DNA of 64,000 bases, taken from positions 47,822-111,821 of the forward strand of contig CADAIT010000008.1 of NCBI GenBank assembly GCA_902788095.1, in the 5' to 3' direction. The position numbers and the translations under genes were made by a program. Below, in pieces: positions 8,391 to 16,771 of the stretch (the first letter of the stretch is position 1; every line of letters begins with the position of its first letter). Under the pieces are notes generated by a model. It searched no databases. It was not told where the DNA came from and worked only from the letters and a program-made list of their open reading frames with translations. Source of the DNA: an uncultured Bacteroidia bacterium (GTDB lineage: Bacteria; Bacteroidota; Bacteroidia; Bacteroidales; UBA932).

Positions 8391-8914
8391 CGCAAATCGG
8401 TAATGACATAGTCTTTTGAAAGCGATTTTTCGTCCAGCGAGAAGTCGCTTTTTCCTTGCGGCTCCATGAACACGATGTCGGTCAGGAGAAAACGGGCCTG
8501 CGTGGATTCGTCCAGGGTAAGGGTTACGTCCAGATATGCCTCCCCGGATGCGTTTACACGGAGCTTATCCATATATTGCCGATAAGCGCCCACAAACAAC
8601 GCCGGATTGGTGAAAAGGTCTTCCTTCTCCACCTTTTCCATTACCAGTTCCTTCGCTTCCTCGTCCAGGGACCAGCGCGTAATGCCGTCGCTGATTACCT
8701 TCAGGCCCAGGCCTTCCAGCACATAGTTGTTCTCCTCCAGGGTGACGCTGCCGTCCGTAACGGGCTTGAATGCGCCTCCGTTCTGCGAGAGCGAATACGT
8801 ATAGTGGAAACGGACCCGGTGCCCCTGCACCTGATCCAGCAAAGGAATGTTGCCCTGTGCCAGGGCGCTCAGGCAACTCATTCCGACAAGGAGTAAACTA
8901 AGCAGTTTTTTCAT
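8387..8914 (-). CDS. LolA-like outer-membrane lipoprotein carrier
   Basis: 175 residues with signal peptide MKKLLSLLLVGMSCLSALAQ. The rest is beta-rich with the alternating pattern of the LolA half-barrel (RVRFHYTYSL, GSVTLEENNYVLEG, GLKVISDG). LolA shuttles lipoproteins across the periplasm. Its position directly after ftsK, with a 4-bp ATGA-type overlap, is a conserved Bacteroidales arrangement and supports the call, since the sequence signature itself is weak. Confidence 0.72.
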   Translation of the reverse strand: MKKLLSLLLVGMSCLSALAQGNIPLLDQVQGHRVRFHYTYSLSQNGGAFKPVTDGSVTLEENNYVLEGLGLKVISDGITRWSLDEEAKELVMEKVEKEDLFTNPALFVGAYRQYMDKLRVNASGEAYLDVTLTLDESTQARFLLTDIVFMEPQGKSDFSLDEKSLSKDYVITDLR

Positions 8915-11349
8915 TCGTCCGGGTTCATGAAGCGTTGCAGGACCTCGTCTAACTCCGCCATGTCCTTCACGAGGACTTCACGCGGCTTGGAGCCGTTTTG
9001 CGGGCCCACAATGCCGGCAGCTTCCAGCTGGTCCATTACACGTCCTGCTTTTGCATAACCCATGCCAAGCTTGCGCTGGAGGTCCGACGTGGAGCCGCGC
9101 TGGTTCTGCACCACGGTACGGGCGGCTTCCTCAAAGCGGTCGTCCAGCTTGTTCATGTCCACCATGCCGCCGCTGCTTTCCTCGCCTTCCGATGCAGGCG
9201 GCTCCGGCAGATAATACGGGGTGTTGTAACTTTTCTGGTAGCCGATCTGGTTGCCCACGGCATTGGTAAGGTCCACGATTTCGTCGTTGCCGATGAAGGC
9301 GCACTGCACACGCTCCATCTCCACGCCGGTATAAAGGAGCATGTCGCCGCGGCCGATGAGCTTGTCCGCGCCGGGCTGGTCCAGAATGGTGGAAGAGTCT
9401 ATGCGTGAGGTAACGCGGAATGCGATACGCATGGGGAAGTTGGCCTTGATAAGGCCGGTAATCACATCTACGGTAGGACGCTGGGTGGCCAGGATACAGT
9501 GCAGACCGGCCGCGCGGCCCTTCTGGGCCAGACGGATAACCGACGTGGTAATGCTGCGGGCAAGGGCCTTGGATTCCGGACCGGAGCCCACGGACATGGT
9601 GAGGTCTGCGTATTCATCGATGATGGTGACGATGTAAGGCATGAAATGATGGCCTTCGTCGGCACGCAGGTGATGCTCTTTCCACTTGGCGTTATACAAC
9701 TTGATGTTGTTCACATACGCACGGGAAAGGAGTTCGTAGCGGGCATCCATCTCCACGCACAAGGAATTGAGAATGGCCGCGGCATCCTTGGCGTTTTTGA
9801 CGATGGCCTTCTCCGCCTCCTCCTGCTCGCTGGCGGCGTTGGGCAGCACGGCCAGATAATGATGCAGCAAATGGCCGTAGGAGGAGAATTCCACCATCTT
9901 CGGGTCCACGAAGACGAATTTGAGCTCTGAAGGATGCTTCGAATACAGCAACGATGCCACTATCACATTCAGGCCCACGGACTTACCCTGTTTGGTGGCA
10001 CCGGCCACAAGCAGGTGCGGGGCGTCGGCCAGGTCGAACACTTTCACCTGCTGGGAAATGGTATAGCCGATAGCCACCGGCAATTCCGCCTTGCTGTCCC
10101 GGAAGGAAGGGTCGTTCAGCAGGGACTTGAGCGGAACGATGGAAGCCTTGTCGTTGGCCACTTCGATGCCCACGGAGTCCGAAAGGGTGGTGATACGCAC
10201 TCCCTTGGCATTGAGGGATATGCCGATATCTTCCTGCAGCTGTTTGATGGCCGAAATTTTTACGCCGGGAGCCGGGTACACCTTGTAAAGAGTTACGGTG
10301 GGGCCCACGATGGCGGTGACATCACGAACCTGGATTTTATAGCTGGCCAGGGTTGCCCGAATCTTGTTGTTGTTGCGGCTGAGTTCGTCCTGGGACACCT
10401 CGTGACGGGCGTTGGTGTAATCTCCGAGGATATCCAGAGAAGGCGTCTTGTACTTGGGCAGGCCGTCCGGGGGATCCAGCCGGTTGTCAATGGGCCGCAA
10501 CGGCTCTTTTACTTCCTGTTCCAAGGTATCGTCCGTAATGACGTTCAGCCCGGCTTCTTCCTGTTCTTCCCGGGACGCATCCTCCGCTGCCACATCATTT
10601 TCCGTCGCTTTTTCCTGCTTCACGCCGGGCTTAACACGACGCGGCACGGGAGTTTTCTCCTCCGCCGGGCCCGACGTTTCCGAAGTAACGAAGGAGATAC
10701 CTTCCCCGGCAGATTCCGTGACAGGTTCCGGAACGGTTGCCGGCGCCTCCTCCTGACTGGTATCGGAAGGGGCGGCAACGGGACGTTTTCCCATAAGGAA
10801 GGACGCAAAACGGGCGCTCAGGCAATAGAACCAGGTTCCCAGCAAAGCCAGAAGAATGGCTGCCGTAATGATTTCTCCCAGTTTTGCAACCATAAAACGC
10901 ACGACAGCGGCACCGGCACGGCCTCCAAGCCCGCCGACAAAGGCATACTCCCAATGGGTGAGCATTCCTACCAGGGCGAGTATCCAGGACAAAATCAGGC
11001 AGAGCGAAATGCAACCGTAAAACCACTTTCTCAGACGGATAGGACTTCCCCTCCAGAGAAGTTTGACGCACCATACCACCAGGAATACCAGGATGCAAAA
11101 CGAGGCCAGGCCGAAACTTTCCGTTACCAGGAAATGGCCGATGGACAGCCCTGAAGAAGCGGCGGCATTCTGTATTTCCGGCTCCTGGGCCAGCAGGGCG
11201 CTTTGGTCCTGCCTCCAGGTGAACAGGTACGAAATCAGCGAAACGCCCACCGTGAGGGTAAGGATAAGAACAAGGCAGATACCCGCGTAGCGGATACCTG
11301 TTTGCTTGCGTTCCGTAAGCCCGTTCCAGTATTTGGCGACAGGATTCAT
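8911..11349 (-). CDS. ftsK: DNA translocase FtsK
   Basis: 812 residues. Domains: four N-terminal membrane segments (about 20-190), an acidic linker (about 195-300), a RecA-type motor with Walker A AGATKQGKSVGLN near residue 450 and the Walker B region FVFVDPKMVEF, IIDEYADL, then a C-terminal gamma winged helix (LQRKLGMGYAKAGRVMDQLE). It pumps chromosome termini through the septum and activates Xer recombination. It is translationally coupled to both neighbours (4-bp overlaps), forming DUF4290-ftsK-lolA. Confidence 0.97.
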   Translation of the reverse strand: MNPVAKYWNGLTERKQTGIRYAGICLVLILTLTVGVSLISYLFTWRQDQSALLAQEPEIQNAAASSGLSIGHFLVTESFGLASFCILVFLVVWCVKLLWRGSPIRLRKWFYGCISLCLILSWILALVGMLTHWEYAFVGGLGGRAGAAVVRFMVAKLGEIITAAILLALLGTWFYCLSARFASFLMGKRPVAAPSDTSQEEAPATVPEPVTESAGEGISFVTSETSGPAEEKTPVPRRVKPGVKQEKATENDVAAEDASREEQEEAGLNVITDDTLEQEVKEPLRPIDNRLDPPDGLPKYKTPSLDILGDYTNARHEVSQDELSRNNNKIRATLASYKIQVRDVTAIVGPTVTLYKVYPAPGVKISAIKQLQEDIGISLNAKGVRITTLSDSVGIEVANDKASIVPLKSLLNDPSFRDSKAELPVAIGYTISQQVKVFDLADAPHLLVAGATKQGKSVGLNVIVASLLYSKHPSELKFVFVDPKMVEFSSYGHLLHHYLAVLPNAASEQEEAEKAIVKNAKDAAAILNSLCVEMDARYELLSRAYVNNIKLYNAKWKEHHLRADEGHHFMPYIVTIIDEYADLTMSVGSGPESKALARSITTSVIRLAQKGRAAGLHCILATQRPTVDVITGLIKANFPMRIAFRVTSRIDSSTILDQPGADKLIGRGDMLLYTGVEMERVQCAFIGNDEIVDLTNAVGNQIGYQKSYNTPYYLPEPPASEGEESSGGMVDMNKLDDRFEEAARTVVQNQRGSTSDLQRKLGMGYAKAGRVMDQLEAAGIVGPQNGSKPREVLVKDMAELDEVLQRFMNPDE

Positions 11350-12014
11350 TTCTTCTTGTTTTTACCACGGAAGTTCCGGTTGAACTTGCCGCCCTTGTTG
11401 CCCTGGAATCCCAGGTTCATGCCCGGCCGGTTGAAGGAGGCATCGGCCGACAATTTGGTGAGCTCCAAACCATCCGGCACGCTGACCTTGCCGCCCGAGA
11501 GACGTTCGATATCCTGGAAGATAGTGGCATCTGCCACAGTATCCTTGTTCCAGATAAGGTACTGCTGGCGCATGTAGATGGCAAGGGAACGAATCATGGC
11601 GGTTTTCACCTCCCCCTCCGGTTCACGGGCAATCAAGTCCAGGATGCTTTCTATGTTGCGGCCGTAATGACGGGCGCGAATGGGCTTGGTATTGAGGGGG
11701 ATAGGGTCCGGCCGGCTGTTTACGACTTCCGGAAGCGGCTTGGGATACGGGGCGTCCACATCCAGGTCATACCCGGCAATGATGAACAGGTGGTCCCAGA
11801 GCTTCTGGGCGTAATTTTCCTGCTGATGCACCTGCGGATTCAGGCTTTCCATCACCTTGACGACAGCGTATGCCTGCTCCGTGCGTTTGCTCCGGTCCGG
11901 AATTTCCTTTATCTGTTCTACCATGTGGAGCACATTGCGGCCATATTCAGGCATTTGCAATTTCTCCACTTCCGTGTTGTAATATAGCTTTATGGTGTTC
12001 TCACTTGCTTCCAT
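11346..12014 (-). CDS. DUF4290 domain protein
   Basis: 222 residues, soluble, with a basic tail (NRNFRGKNKKK). The sequence YNTEVEKLQMPEYGRNVLHM and WDHLFIIAGYDLDVD are characteristic of DUF4290, a Bacteroidota-restricted family of unknown role usually next to cell-cycle genes. It is the first gene of the ftsK operon; the minus-strand -7 box TATCTTTG at 12043-12050 lies inside the last codons of the upstream addA-like gene. Confidence 0.85.
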   Translation of the reverse strand: MEASENTIKLYYNTEVEKLQMPEYGRNVLHMVEQIKEIPDRSKRTEQAYAVVKVMESLNPQVHQQENYAQKLWDHLFIIAGYDLDVDAPYPKPLPEVVNSRPDPIPLNTKPIRARHYGRNIESILDLIAREPEGEVKTAMIRSLAIYMRQQYLIWNKDTVADATIFQDIERLSGGKVSVPDGLELTKLSADASFNRPGMNLGFQGNKGGKFNRNFRGKNKKK

Positions 12015-12031
12015 AGACGCACATTATCTAA

Positions 12032-14998
12032 TTAACCAGCTACAAAGATAGTGAAATTATCGTCTAAATACCAAAGGTATCCGGCAACTTTTTCATATCC
12101 CATTTTTTTGTACAGATGCATGTAGCGCCGTACCTGGCGGACATAGCTGTCTTTTTGCACGCCGAACTTGTAGTCGATGACCTCCACGGACCCGTCCTCC
12201 CTCCGCACGACGCGGTCCGGGCGGTACTCGTTACCGTCGGGGCCAATGACAGCCGCCTCCTTCCACACGCAGTTGCCCGGAGCGAACCAGCCCTTGTCCG
12301 CTACGCTTTGCAGCCGTTCCTGCAGGAAGGCCAGGGTGGACTCCTGCTCCCGTGCCGGCAATCCGCCGTCCTGCACCGCCGCCGCGACGGCCGCCGGAAG
12401 GTCTTCCGCCGTGTCGATTCGGGACAGGATGCCATGCAGCACATTGCCCCGGATACGGCGGCTGGCTTCCATGCCCGTGCTGCCGTCGGCACCAAAATAG
12501 TCGGCCGCTTCCGGACTCACTTTCAGGCGTTTGCCGCTGTTCGCCGGATACGATTCGTAGTCCATGCTGAGCTGGTTGGCGCCTTTTTTCCCGCGCTTGA
12601 GCGACCCCAGCGGATAAGGCTCGCCGGCGGTGAACTCACTGCTGCCCACAAAGCTGTACAGCAGCTGCGACATGTTCTTCCAGCTTTCCAGTTTTTGGGG
12701 CGGCGGCGACGCAATGATTTTGAGTCCGTATTTGGCACGGGTGAGCGCGACATAAAAGACATTGATGTTGTCAATGGCCTCCAGCCTCCGCTCCCGCTCG
12801 TAATCCGCCCCGAAAAGGGAATCGGCCGCATTCTCGTCCAGCTGCACCCGGTACATGCCGTCCGCATCCTGCGAGAGCGGCGTTCCTTCCACAGCGGGTT
12901 TGCACCAATGGACCGATGCCTTGTACAGCGTCACTTTTTCCGCAAAAGGCACCAGGACAAAGGGAAATTCCAGGCCCTTGGACTTGTGGATGGTCATTAC
13001 GCGCACGGAATGGCCGCTTTGGGGCGAGGCGATTTTGGGCTTGGCGTCTTCCCAGGCGCGAAGGAACGCATTCAAATTGTTGCCGCCGGTGACGGTCCAG
13101 TCCTGCAGATAATCCATAAACGACTGTATGTAAGGGATCTCCGCCGCGAATGTTTCCGGGGCCGACGCCTTCAAATCCCGCAGCAGGCCCTCTGCCAAAT
13201 CCGGCAGCGAGTGGTAATGCTCAGGGATTTGCACAGCCATGGAACGGGCCAGATAGCCGGCCACGGTGGGGCGCTCCGTATCCACCGGGACGTCCAGCAG
13301 CGACAGCTGGGACACCAGACGCCGCACGGTGACGGAAGACTTCACGTAGAGGGAGTCGTCCGACACCACGGGGATACCGTTTTCCACCAGCAGGGCGGCC
13401 ACGTCGGCGCCTTCCGCCCTGTCGCGGACCAGGATTGCGATGTCCTCCCACTCCCCTCCCCGTTCCTTCACATCGCGGAGCGTCTGCAGGACTTCCTGCA
13501 TCTGGTCCTCTGTAAAACGTACCTCGACGGAACCGGGAGCCGGGTCGCGGAAACAGGGCTGCTGTTCCACATCGGCATATAAGTCCTGCAGACCCAGCTG
13601 CTCCGCTGCATAAGTGAAAAAGGCGTTGTTGAACGTGACGATGGCCTTGCAAGTGCGGAAGTTCCTGTCCAGCCTGGCCGTTTGCACCTGTTCGAATTCC
13701 TGTTCCAGGCGGCTGCCCAGGAGGGTCCAGTCGCCGCCACGCCAACGGTAGATGCTCTGTTTCACATCACCCACCACCAGGGAGTCGAAGCCGCTGCTGT
13801 CGCTGTTGTGAAGCAGCGGACGGAAGTTCTCCCACTGGATGTCCGCCGTATCCTGGAATTCGTCCAGGAGGAAGTCTTCGAAGCGCACGCCCAACTTCTC
13901 ATAGATGAAAGGCGTATCCGTACCGTCGATGATATTGCGCAGGATGGTGTTGCTGTCGTCGATGGACAGCATGTTCTTCTCTTTCTGGATGTCGGTCCAG
14001 GCTTCACGAAGTTCGTTGATGACGCCGAGGCCGTATAGCTGGGCCAGGAGCGTCTGTGCGGTGACATACACCCTGTAGGCTTGTCCGAAACAAGCCGTGA
14101 AAGCCTGCAGGGGGCCGTCCAGCACGCCTTCCACGCGCTGAAACAGGTCCCTCTTGCTTTTGGCGAACCACAGTTCCGGGTTTGCTGCGTTGGTCAGGAA
14201 ACTGTCCTTGGGCTTCTTTATCGGCGCTTTTTCATCCAGATAGTCGTACAGGTGTTTCAGAAACCCCCGGTTGCTTTCTTTCGCCGGCACGCCTGCCTCG
14301 TCCAGCACTTTCAGACAGGCCCGGGCCGCTTCCGCCAGTTGTTTCCGGAAGGTCGATATCAGCTCCCGGCAAGTGGTGCGAAGCGCCTCCAGTTTCTCCC
14401 GCGGGAAGTTTCCCTCCCCTTCCGGCAGGCTCTGGAGGCTGCCTGCGACATCCTTCAGCCGGTCTTCCAGCGAGAAGCGGCCGCGCTGCTCCAAATCCTC
14501 CTGGACGCTGCGGGTAAGCCACTCCAACAAGGTGCGGTCCTGCTCCGAGAGGTTGTCCAGCACGCGGTCCACGCTCTCCTGTACCAGCGCTTCCCGGTCC
14601 AGCTGCACCTGATAGGTGGAAAACTGGCCGATTTCCCTTGAAAAAGCACGCAAGGTTTGCTGGAAAAAGCGGTCGATGGTGGAGACGGCGAAGGCGGAAT
14701 AGTCGTGCAGGATGGCCGTGAGCTGCTGCCGCGCCCGCTTTTGCAGGGTGGATGTATCCGGCAGCACCGCCGGCACCAGATCCCGCACATACGGAGAATC
14801 GTCCGGATTGCGCGACAGGACGTACAGTTCCTGCAGGATACGGCGTTTCATCTCGTCCGTGGCCTTGTTGGTGAACGTAACCGCCAGCACATGGCGATAC
14901 GCATCCGTTTTATCGCTCTGAAGAATGAGCCGGATGTATTCCTTTGCCAGATTGTATGTTTTGCCGGATCCCGCCGACGCTTTCAGAATCTTTATCAT
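12032..14998 (-). CDS. UvrD/AddA-like helicase with C-terminal RecB nuclease domain
   Basis: 988 residues from the ATG at 14998. The open frame runs much further upstream, but that part is antisense to manC; the inner start puts the Walker A ASAGSGKT at residues 7-14, as in AddA/RecB. Helicase motifs follow: VTFTNKATDEMK, LLDEFQDT, GDVKQSIYRWRGGD, VMTIHKSKGLEFPFVLVPF, YVALTRAK. The C-terminal nuclease motif is RPDRVVR..VEVIDYKFG. Such enzymes process double-strand breaks. No AddB-like partner is visible next to it. The -7 box TATCTTTG (15004-15011) is only 5 nt from the ATG. Confidence 0.92.
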   Translation of the reverse strand: MIKILKASAGSGKTYNLAKEYIRLILQSDKTDAYRHVLAVTFTNKATDEMKRRILQELYVLSRNPDDSPYVRDLVPAVLPDTSTLQKRARQQLTAILHDYSAFAVSTIDRFFQQTLRAFSREIGQFSTYQVQLDREALVQESVDRVLDNLSEQDRTLLEWLTRSVQEDLEQRGRFSLEDRLKDVAGSLQSLPEGEGNFPREKLEALRTTCRELISTFRKQLAEAARACLKVLDEAGVPAKESNRGFLKHLYDYLDEKAPIKKPKDSFLTNAANPELWFAKSKRDLFQRVEGVLDGPLQAFTACFGQAYRVYVTAQTLLAQLYGLGVINELREAWTDIQKEKNMLSIDDSNTILRNIIDGTDTPFIYEKLGVRFEDFLLDEFQDTADIQWENFRPLLHNSDSSGFDSLVVGDVKQSIYRWRGGDWTLLGSRLEQEFEQVQTARLDRNFRTCKAIVTFNNAFFTYAAEQLGLQDLYADVEQQPCFRDPAPGSVEVRFTEDQMQEVLQTLRDVKERGGEWEDIAILVRDRAEGADVAALLVENGIPVVSDDSLYVKSSVTVRRLVSQLSLLDVPVDTERPTVAGYLARSMAVQIPEHYHSLPDLAEGLLRDLKASAPETFAAEIPYIQSFMDYLQDWTVTGGNNLNAFLRAWEDAKPKIASPQSGHSVRVMTIHKSKGLEFPFVLVPFAEKVTLYKASVHWCKPAVEGTPLSQDADGMYRVQLDENAADSLFGADYERERRLEAIDNINVFYVALTRAKYGLKIIASPPPQKLESWKNMSQLLYSFVGSSEFTAGEPYPLGSLKRGKKGANQLSMDYESYPANSGKRLKVSPEAADYFGADGSTGMEASRRIRGNVLHGILSRIDTAEDLPAAVAAAVQDGGLPAREQESTLAFLQERLQSVADKGWFAPGNCVWKEAAVIGPDGNEYRPDRVVRREDGSVEVIDYKFGVQKDSYVRQVRRYMHLYKKMGYEKVAGYLWYLDDNFTIFVAG
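12043..12050 (-). promoter_or_regulatory. -7 box of the DUF4290-ftsK-lolA operon
   Basis: Minus-strand TATCTTTG, 29 bp before the DUF4290 start and embedded in the 3' end of the preceding coding sequence. Confidence 0.6.
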
Positions 14999-15000
14999 CT

Positions 15001-15043
15001 TTACAAAGATACGCTTTTTTCCGGAAGTTTCGTATCTTTGTAA
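15001..15043. promoter_or_regulatory. Symmetric divergent promoters of the addA-like gene and manC
   Basis: TTACAAAGATACG (15001-15013) and CGTATCTTTGTAA (15031-15043) are a perfect 13-bp inverted repeat. Each arm carries a TATCTTTG -7 box facing outward: the left one reads into the addA-like gene, the right one (15033-15040) into manC. Confidence 0.65.
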
Positions 15044-15046
15044 TCC

Positions 15047-15203
15047 AACTTTCGCACTTGCGAAAGTTACCTCATATGGAGCACCGAAGGGGCGATAGCA
15101 AGCCTCCTTCCCCGAGGGGAGGTAAAAGGCTGTCGGCCCGAGGCCTCCGAAACAAGGTATTTCGCACATGCGAAACTTAAGTTTGTAATTCAACTTTCGC
15201 ACA
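15047..15203. repeat. Palindromic TTTCGCAnnTGCGAAA elements in the manC leader
   Basis: AACTTTCGCA and TGCGAAAGTT form a perfect stem around CT at 15047-15068. A second element TTTCGCACATGCGAAA lies at 15160-15175 and is followed by GTTTGTAATTCAACTTTCGC (15181-15200). The same unit recurs upstream of glmM (30057-30100). The roughly 90 bp between the two elements hold no ORF I can support. Confidence 0.6.
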
Positions 15204-15217
15204 TTAACACTGAGACG

Positions 15218-16258
15218 ATGAATACACACGTAGTTATTATGGCCGGCGGTATCGGCAGCAGGTTGTGGCCGCTCTCCACCCCGGATATTCCCAAACAGTT
15301 TATCGACGTGCTGGGCGTGGGCCGCAGCCTGATTCAACTCACCGTTGACCGCTTTGCGGGCGTATGCCTGCCGCAGAATTTCTGGGTAGTCACCGGCGAA
15401 AAATACCTCCCGCTGGTGAAGCAGCAGCTGCCCGCCATACCGGAAAGCCAGATATTGGCGGAACCGGAAGGCCGCAACACCGCTCCCTGCATCGCCTATG
15501 CTTCCTGGAAAATCCAGCAGAAGGACCCGGAGGCCAACATTGTGGTAACGCCCGCCGACGCCCTCGTGCTCAAGACAGACGCATTCAAGGAAACCATTTC
15601 CAAAGCGCTGGAATTCACGGCGGAACGGGATGCGGTCGTCACCGTGGGCATTGCACCCACCCGCCCGGAAACCGGTTATGGCTATATCCACGCCACGGAG
15701 GCCCTGCACGGCCAGCTGGTCAAGGTGAGCGAATTCAAGGAAAAACCAGACCTGGACACCGCCCTCCGCTACCTGGAAGACGGGCATTACTTCTGGAACG
15801 CAGGCATTTTCGTGTGGAATGTAAAAACCATCGTATCGGAACTGCGCGCCTATGCCCCGCAAATTGCGGGAGTGATGGATGAACTGGCACCCGCTTTCTA
15901 CACTCCCCGGGAGCAGGAGGAGCTTCGCCGCCTGTTCCCCACCTGCGAAAAGATTTCCATCGACTACGCCGTGATGGAAAAGAGTCCCCGTATTTACGTG
16001 ATTGCGGAAGACCTCGCCTGGAGCGATTTGGGCAGCTGGGGCAGCGTCATGACGCAGCTGAAAGCGGACGAAGACGGCAATACGGCCATTGGCCCGGATG
16101 TGCGCCTCTATGGCTGCCGCAACTGCTTCGTGCACACGGCCGAAGAAAAGACGGTGGTGGTAGAAGGTCTTGACGGATATATTATTGCGCAGTCTGCAGA
16201 CCGCCTGCTGATATGCCGTCTTTCCCAGGAACAGCACATCAAGGAATACTCCGCATAA
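15218..16258 (+). CDS. manC: Mannose-1-phosphate guanylyltransferase
   Basis: 346 residues, the single-domain form without a phosphomannose isomerase extension. It makes GDP-mannose from mannose-1-phosphate and GTP for glycans. Signatures: the nucleotide loop VVIMAGGIGSRLWPLS, PKQFIDVLG, LAEPEGRNTAPCIAYA, VTPADALV, and FWNAGIFVWNV. The predicted leader from the promoter at 15033 is about 170 nt and contains the palindromic elements, so leader-level control is possible. It ends about 90 bp before the tRNA-Lys cluster. Confidence 0.95.
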   Translation: MNTHVVIMAGGIGSRLWPLSTPDIPKQFIDVLGVGRSLIQLTVDRFAGVCLPQNFWVVTGEKYLPLVKQQLPAIPESQILAEPEGRNTAPCIAYASWKIQQKDPEANIVVTPADALVLKTDAFKETISKALEFTAERDAVVTVGIAPTRPETGYGYIHATEALHGQLVKVSEFKEKPDLDTALRYLEDGHYFWNAGIFVWNVKTIVSELRAYAPQIAGVMDELAPAFYTPREQEELRRLFPTCEKISIDYAVMEKSPRIYVIAEDLAWSDLGSWGSVMTQLKADEDGNTAIGPDVRLYGCRNCFVHTAEEKTVVVEGLDGYIIAQSADRLLICRLSQEQHIKEYSA

Positions 16259-16288
16259 AGATTGCAAAGAAATTTTTCAAAAAATTTA

Positions 16289-16318
16289 TTGCAGATTCCG
16301 AAAAAGTTACTACCTTTG
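16289..16318 (+). promoter_or_regulatory. Promoter of the tRNA-Lys pair
   Basis: TTG at 16289-16291 and TACCTTTG at 16311-16318 with a 19-bp spacer match the Bacteroidota consensus, 33 bp before the first tRNA. Confidence 0.75.
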
Positions 16319-16350
16319 CAATCCCGTTTACGGGAAATCGCAAAACAGGA

Positions 16351-16423
16351 GACTCGTTAGCTCAGTTGGTAGAGCACAACACTTTTAATGTTGGGGTCTC
16401 GGGTTCGAGCCCCGAACGGGTCA
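16351..16423 (+). tRNA. tRNA-Lys (anticodon TTT)
   Basis: 73 nt. Acceptor GACTCGT pairs with ACGGGTC; the anticodon arm CAACA-CTTTTAA-TGTTG gives TTT; the T loop is GGTTCGAGCCC. CCA is not encoded. Confidence 0.95.
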
Positions 16424-16447
16424 CAAAAAAGACAAACCAGTCTGAAT

Positions 16448-16520
<73 letters not shown>

Positions 16521-16523
16521 CCA

Positions 16524-16554
16524 AAAAAGCCTGACGTTTTCCGCCAGGCTTTTT
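16524..16554. terminator. Terminator after the tRNA-Lys pair
   Basis: AAAAAGCCTG and CAGGCTTTTT form a 10-bp stem with an 11-nt loop. It can serve the tRNA transcript and, read in reverse, the converging XRE gene. Confidence 0.85.
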
Positions 16555-16555
16555 G

Positions 16556-16765
16556 CTATTCATCAGGCCGGTATTCCAGCAGATCGCCAGGTTGGCAGTC
16601 CAGGGCCTTGCACAGGCTTTCCAGGGTGGACAATCGCACCGCCCTGGCTTTGCCGCATTTGAGGACGGAGAGGTTCGCGGGCGTTATACCTACTTTCTGC
16701 GCCAGCTCGCCGGAGGACATTTTCCGGCGGGCCAGCATGACATCGATATTGGTGATGATAGGCAT
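16556..16765 (-). CDS. Small XRE-type DNA-binding protein
   Basis: 69 residues consisting of one helix-turn-helix domain: ARRKMSSGELAQKVGI, then the recognition helix region TPANLSVLKCGKARAVRLST, ending LCKALDCQPGDLLEYRPDE. This is the HTH_26 type of Cro/CI fold. It lies 6 bp downstream of the flotillin gene and is likely co-transcribed with it; it may autoregulate the operon or act elsewhere. No partner toxin is next to it. Confidence 0.88.
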   Translation of the reverse strand: MPIITNIDVMLARRKMSSGELAQKVGITPANLSVLKCGKARAVRLSTLESLCKALDCQPGDLLEYRPDE

Positions 16766-16771
16766 AAGCGG

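Noticed and set aside
15044-15217. Possible riboswitch in the manC leader
   Set aside because: Only simple palindromes are visible and I recognise no conserved riboswitch core. Kept as repeat elements.
14999-16267. 422-codon N-terminal extension of the AddA-like frame
   Set aside because: It is antisense to manC, has no family similarity, and crosses the promoter pair at 15001-15043. The ATG at 14998 gives the normal AddA N-terminus.
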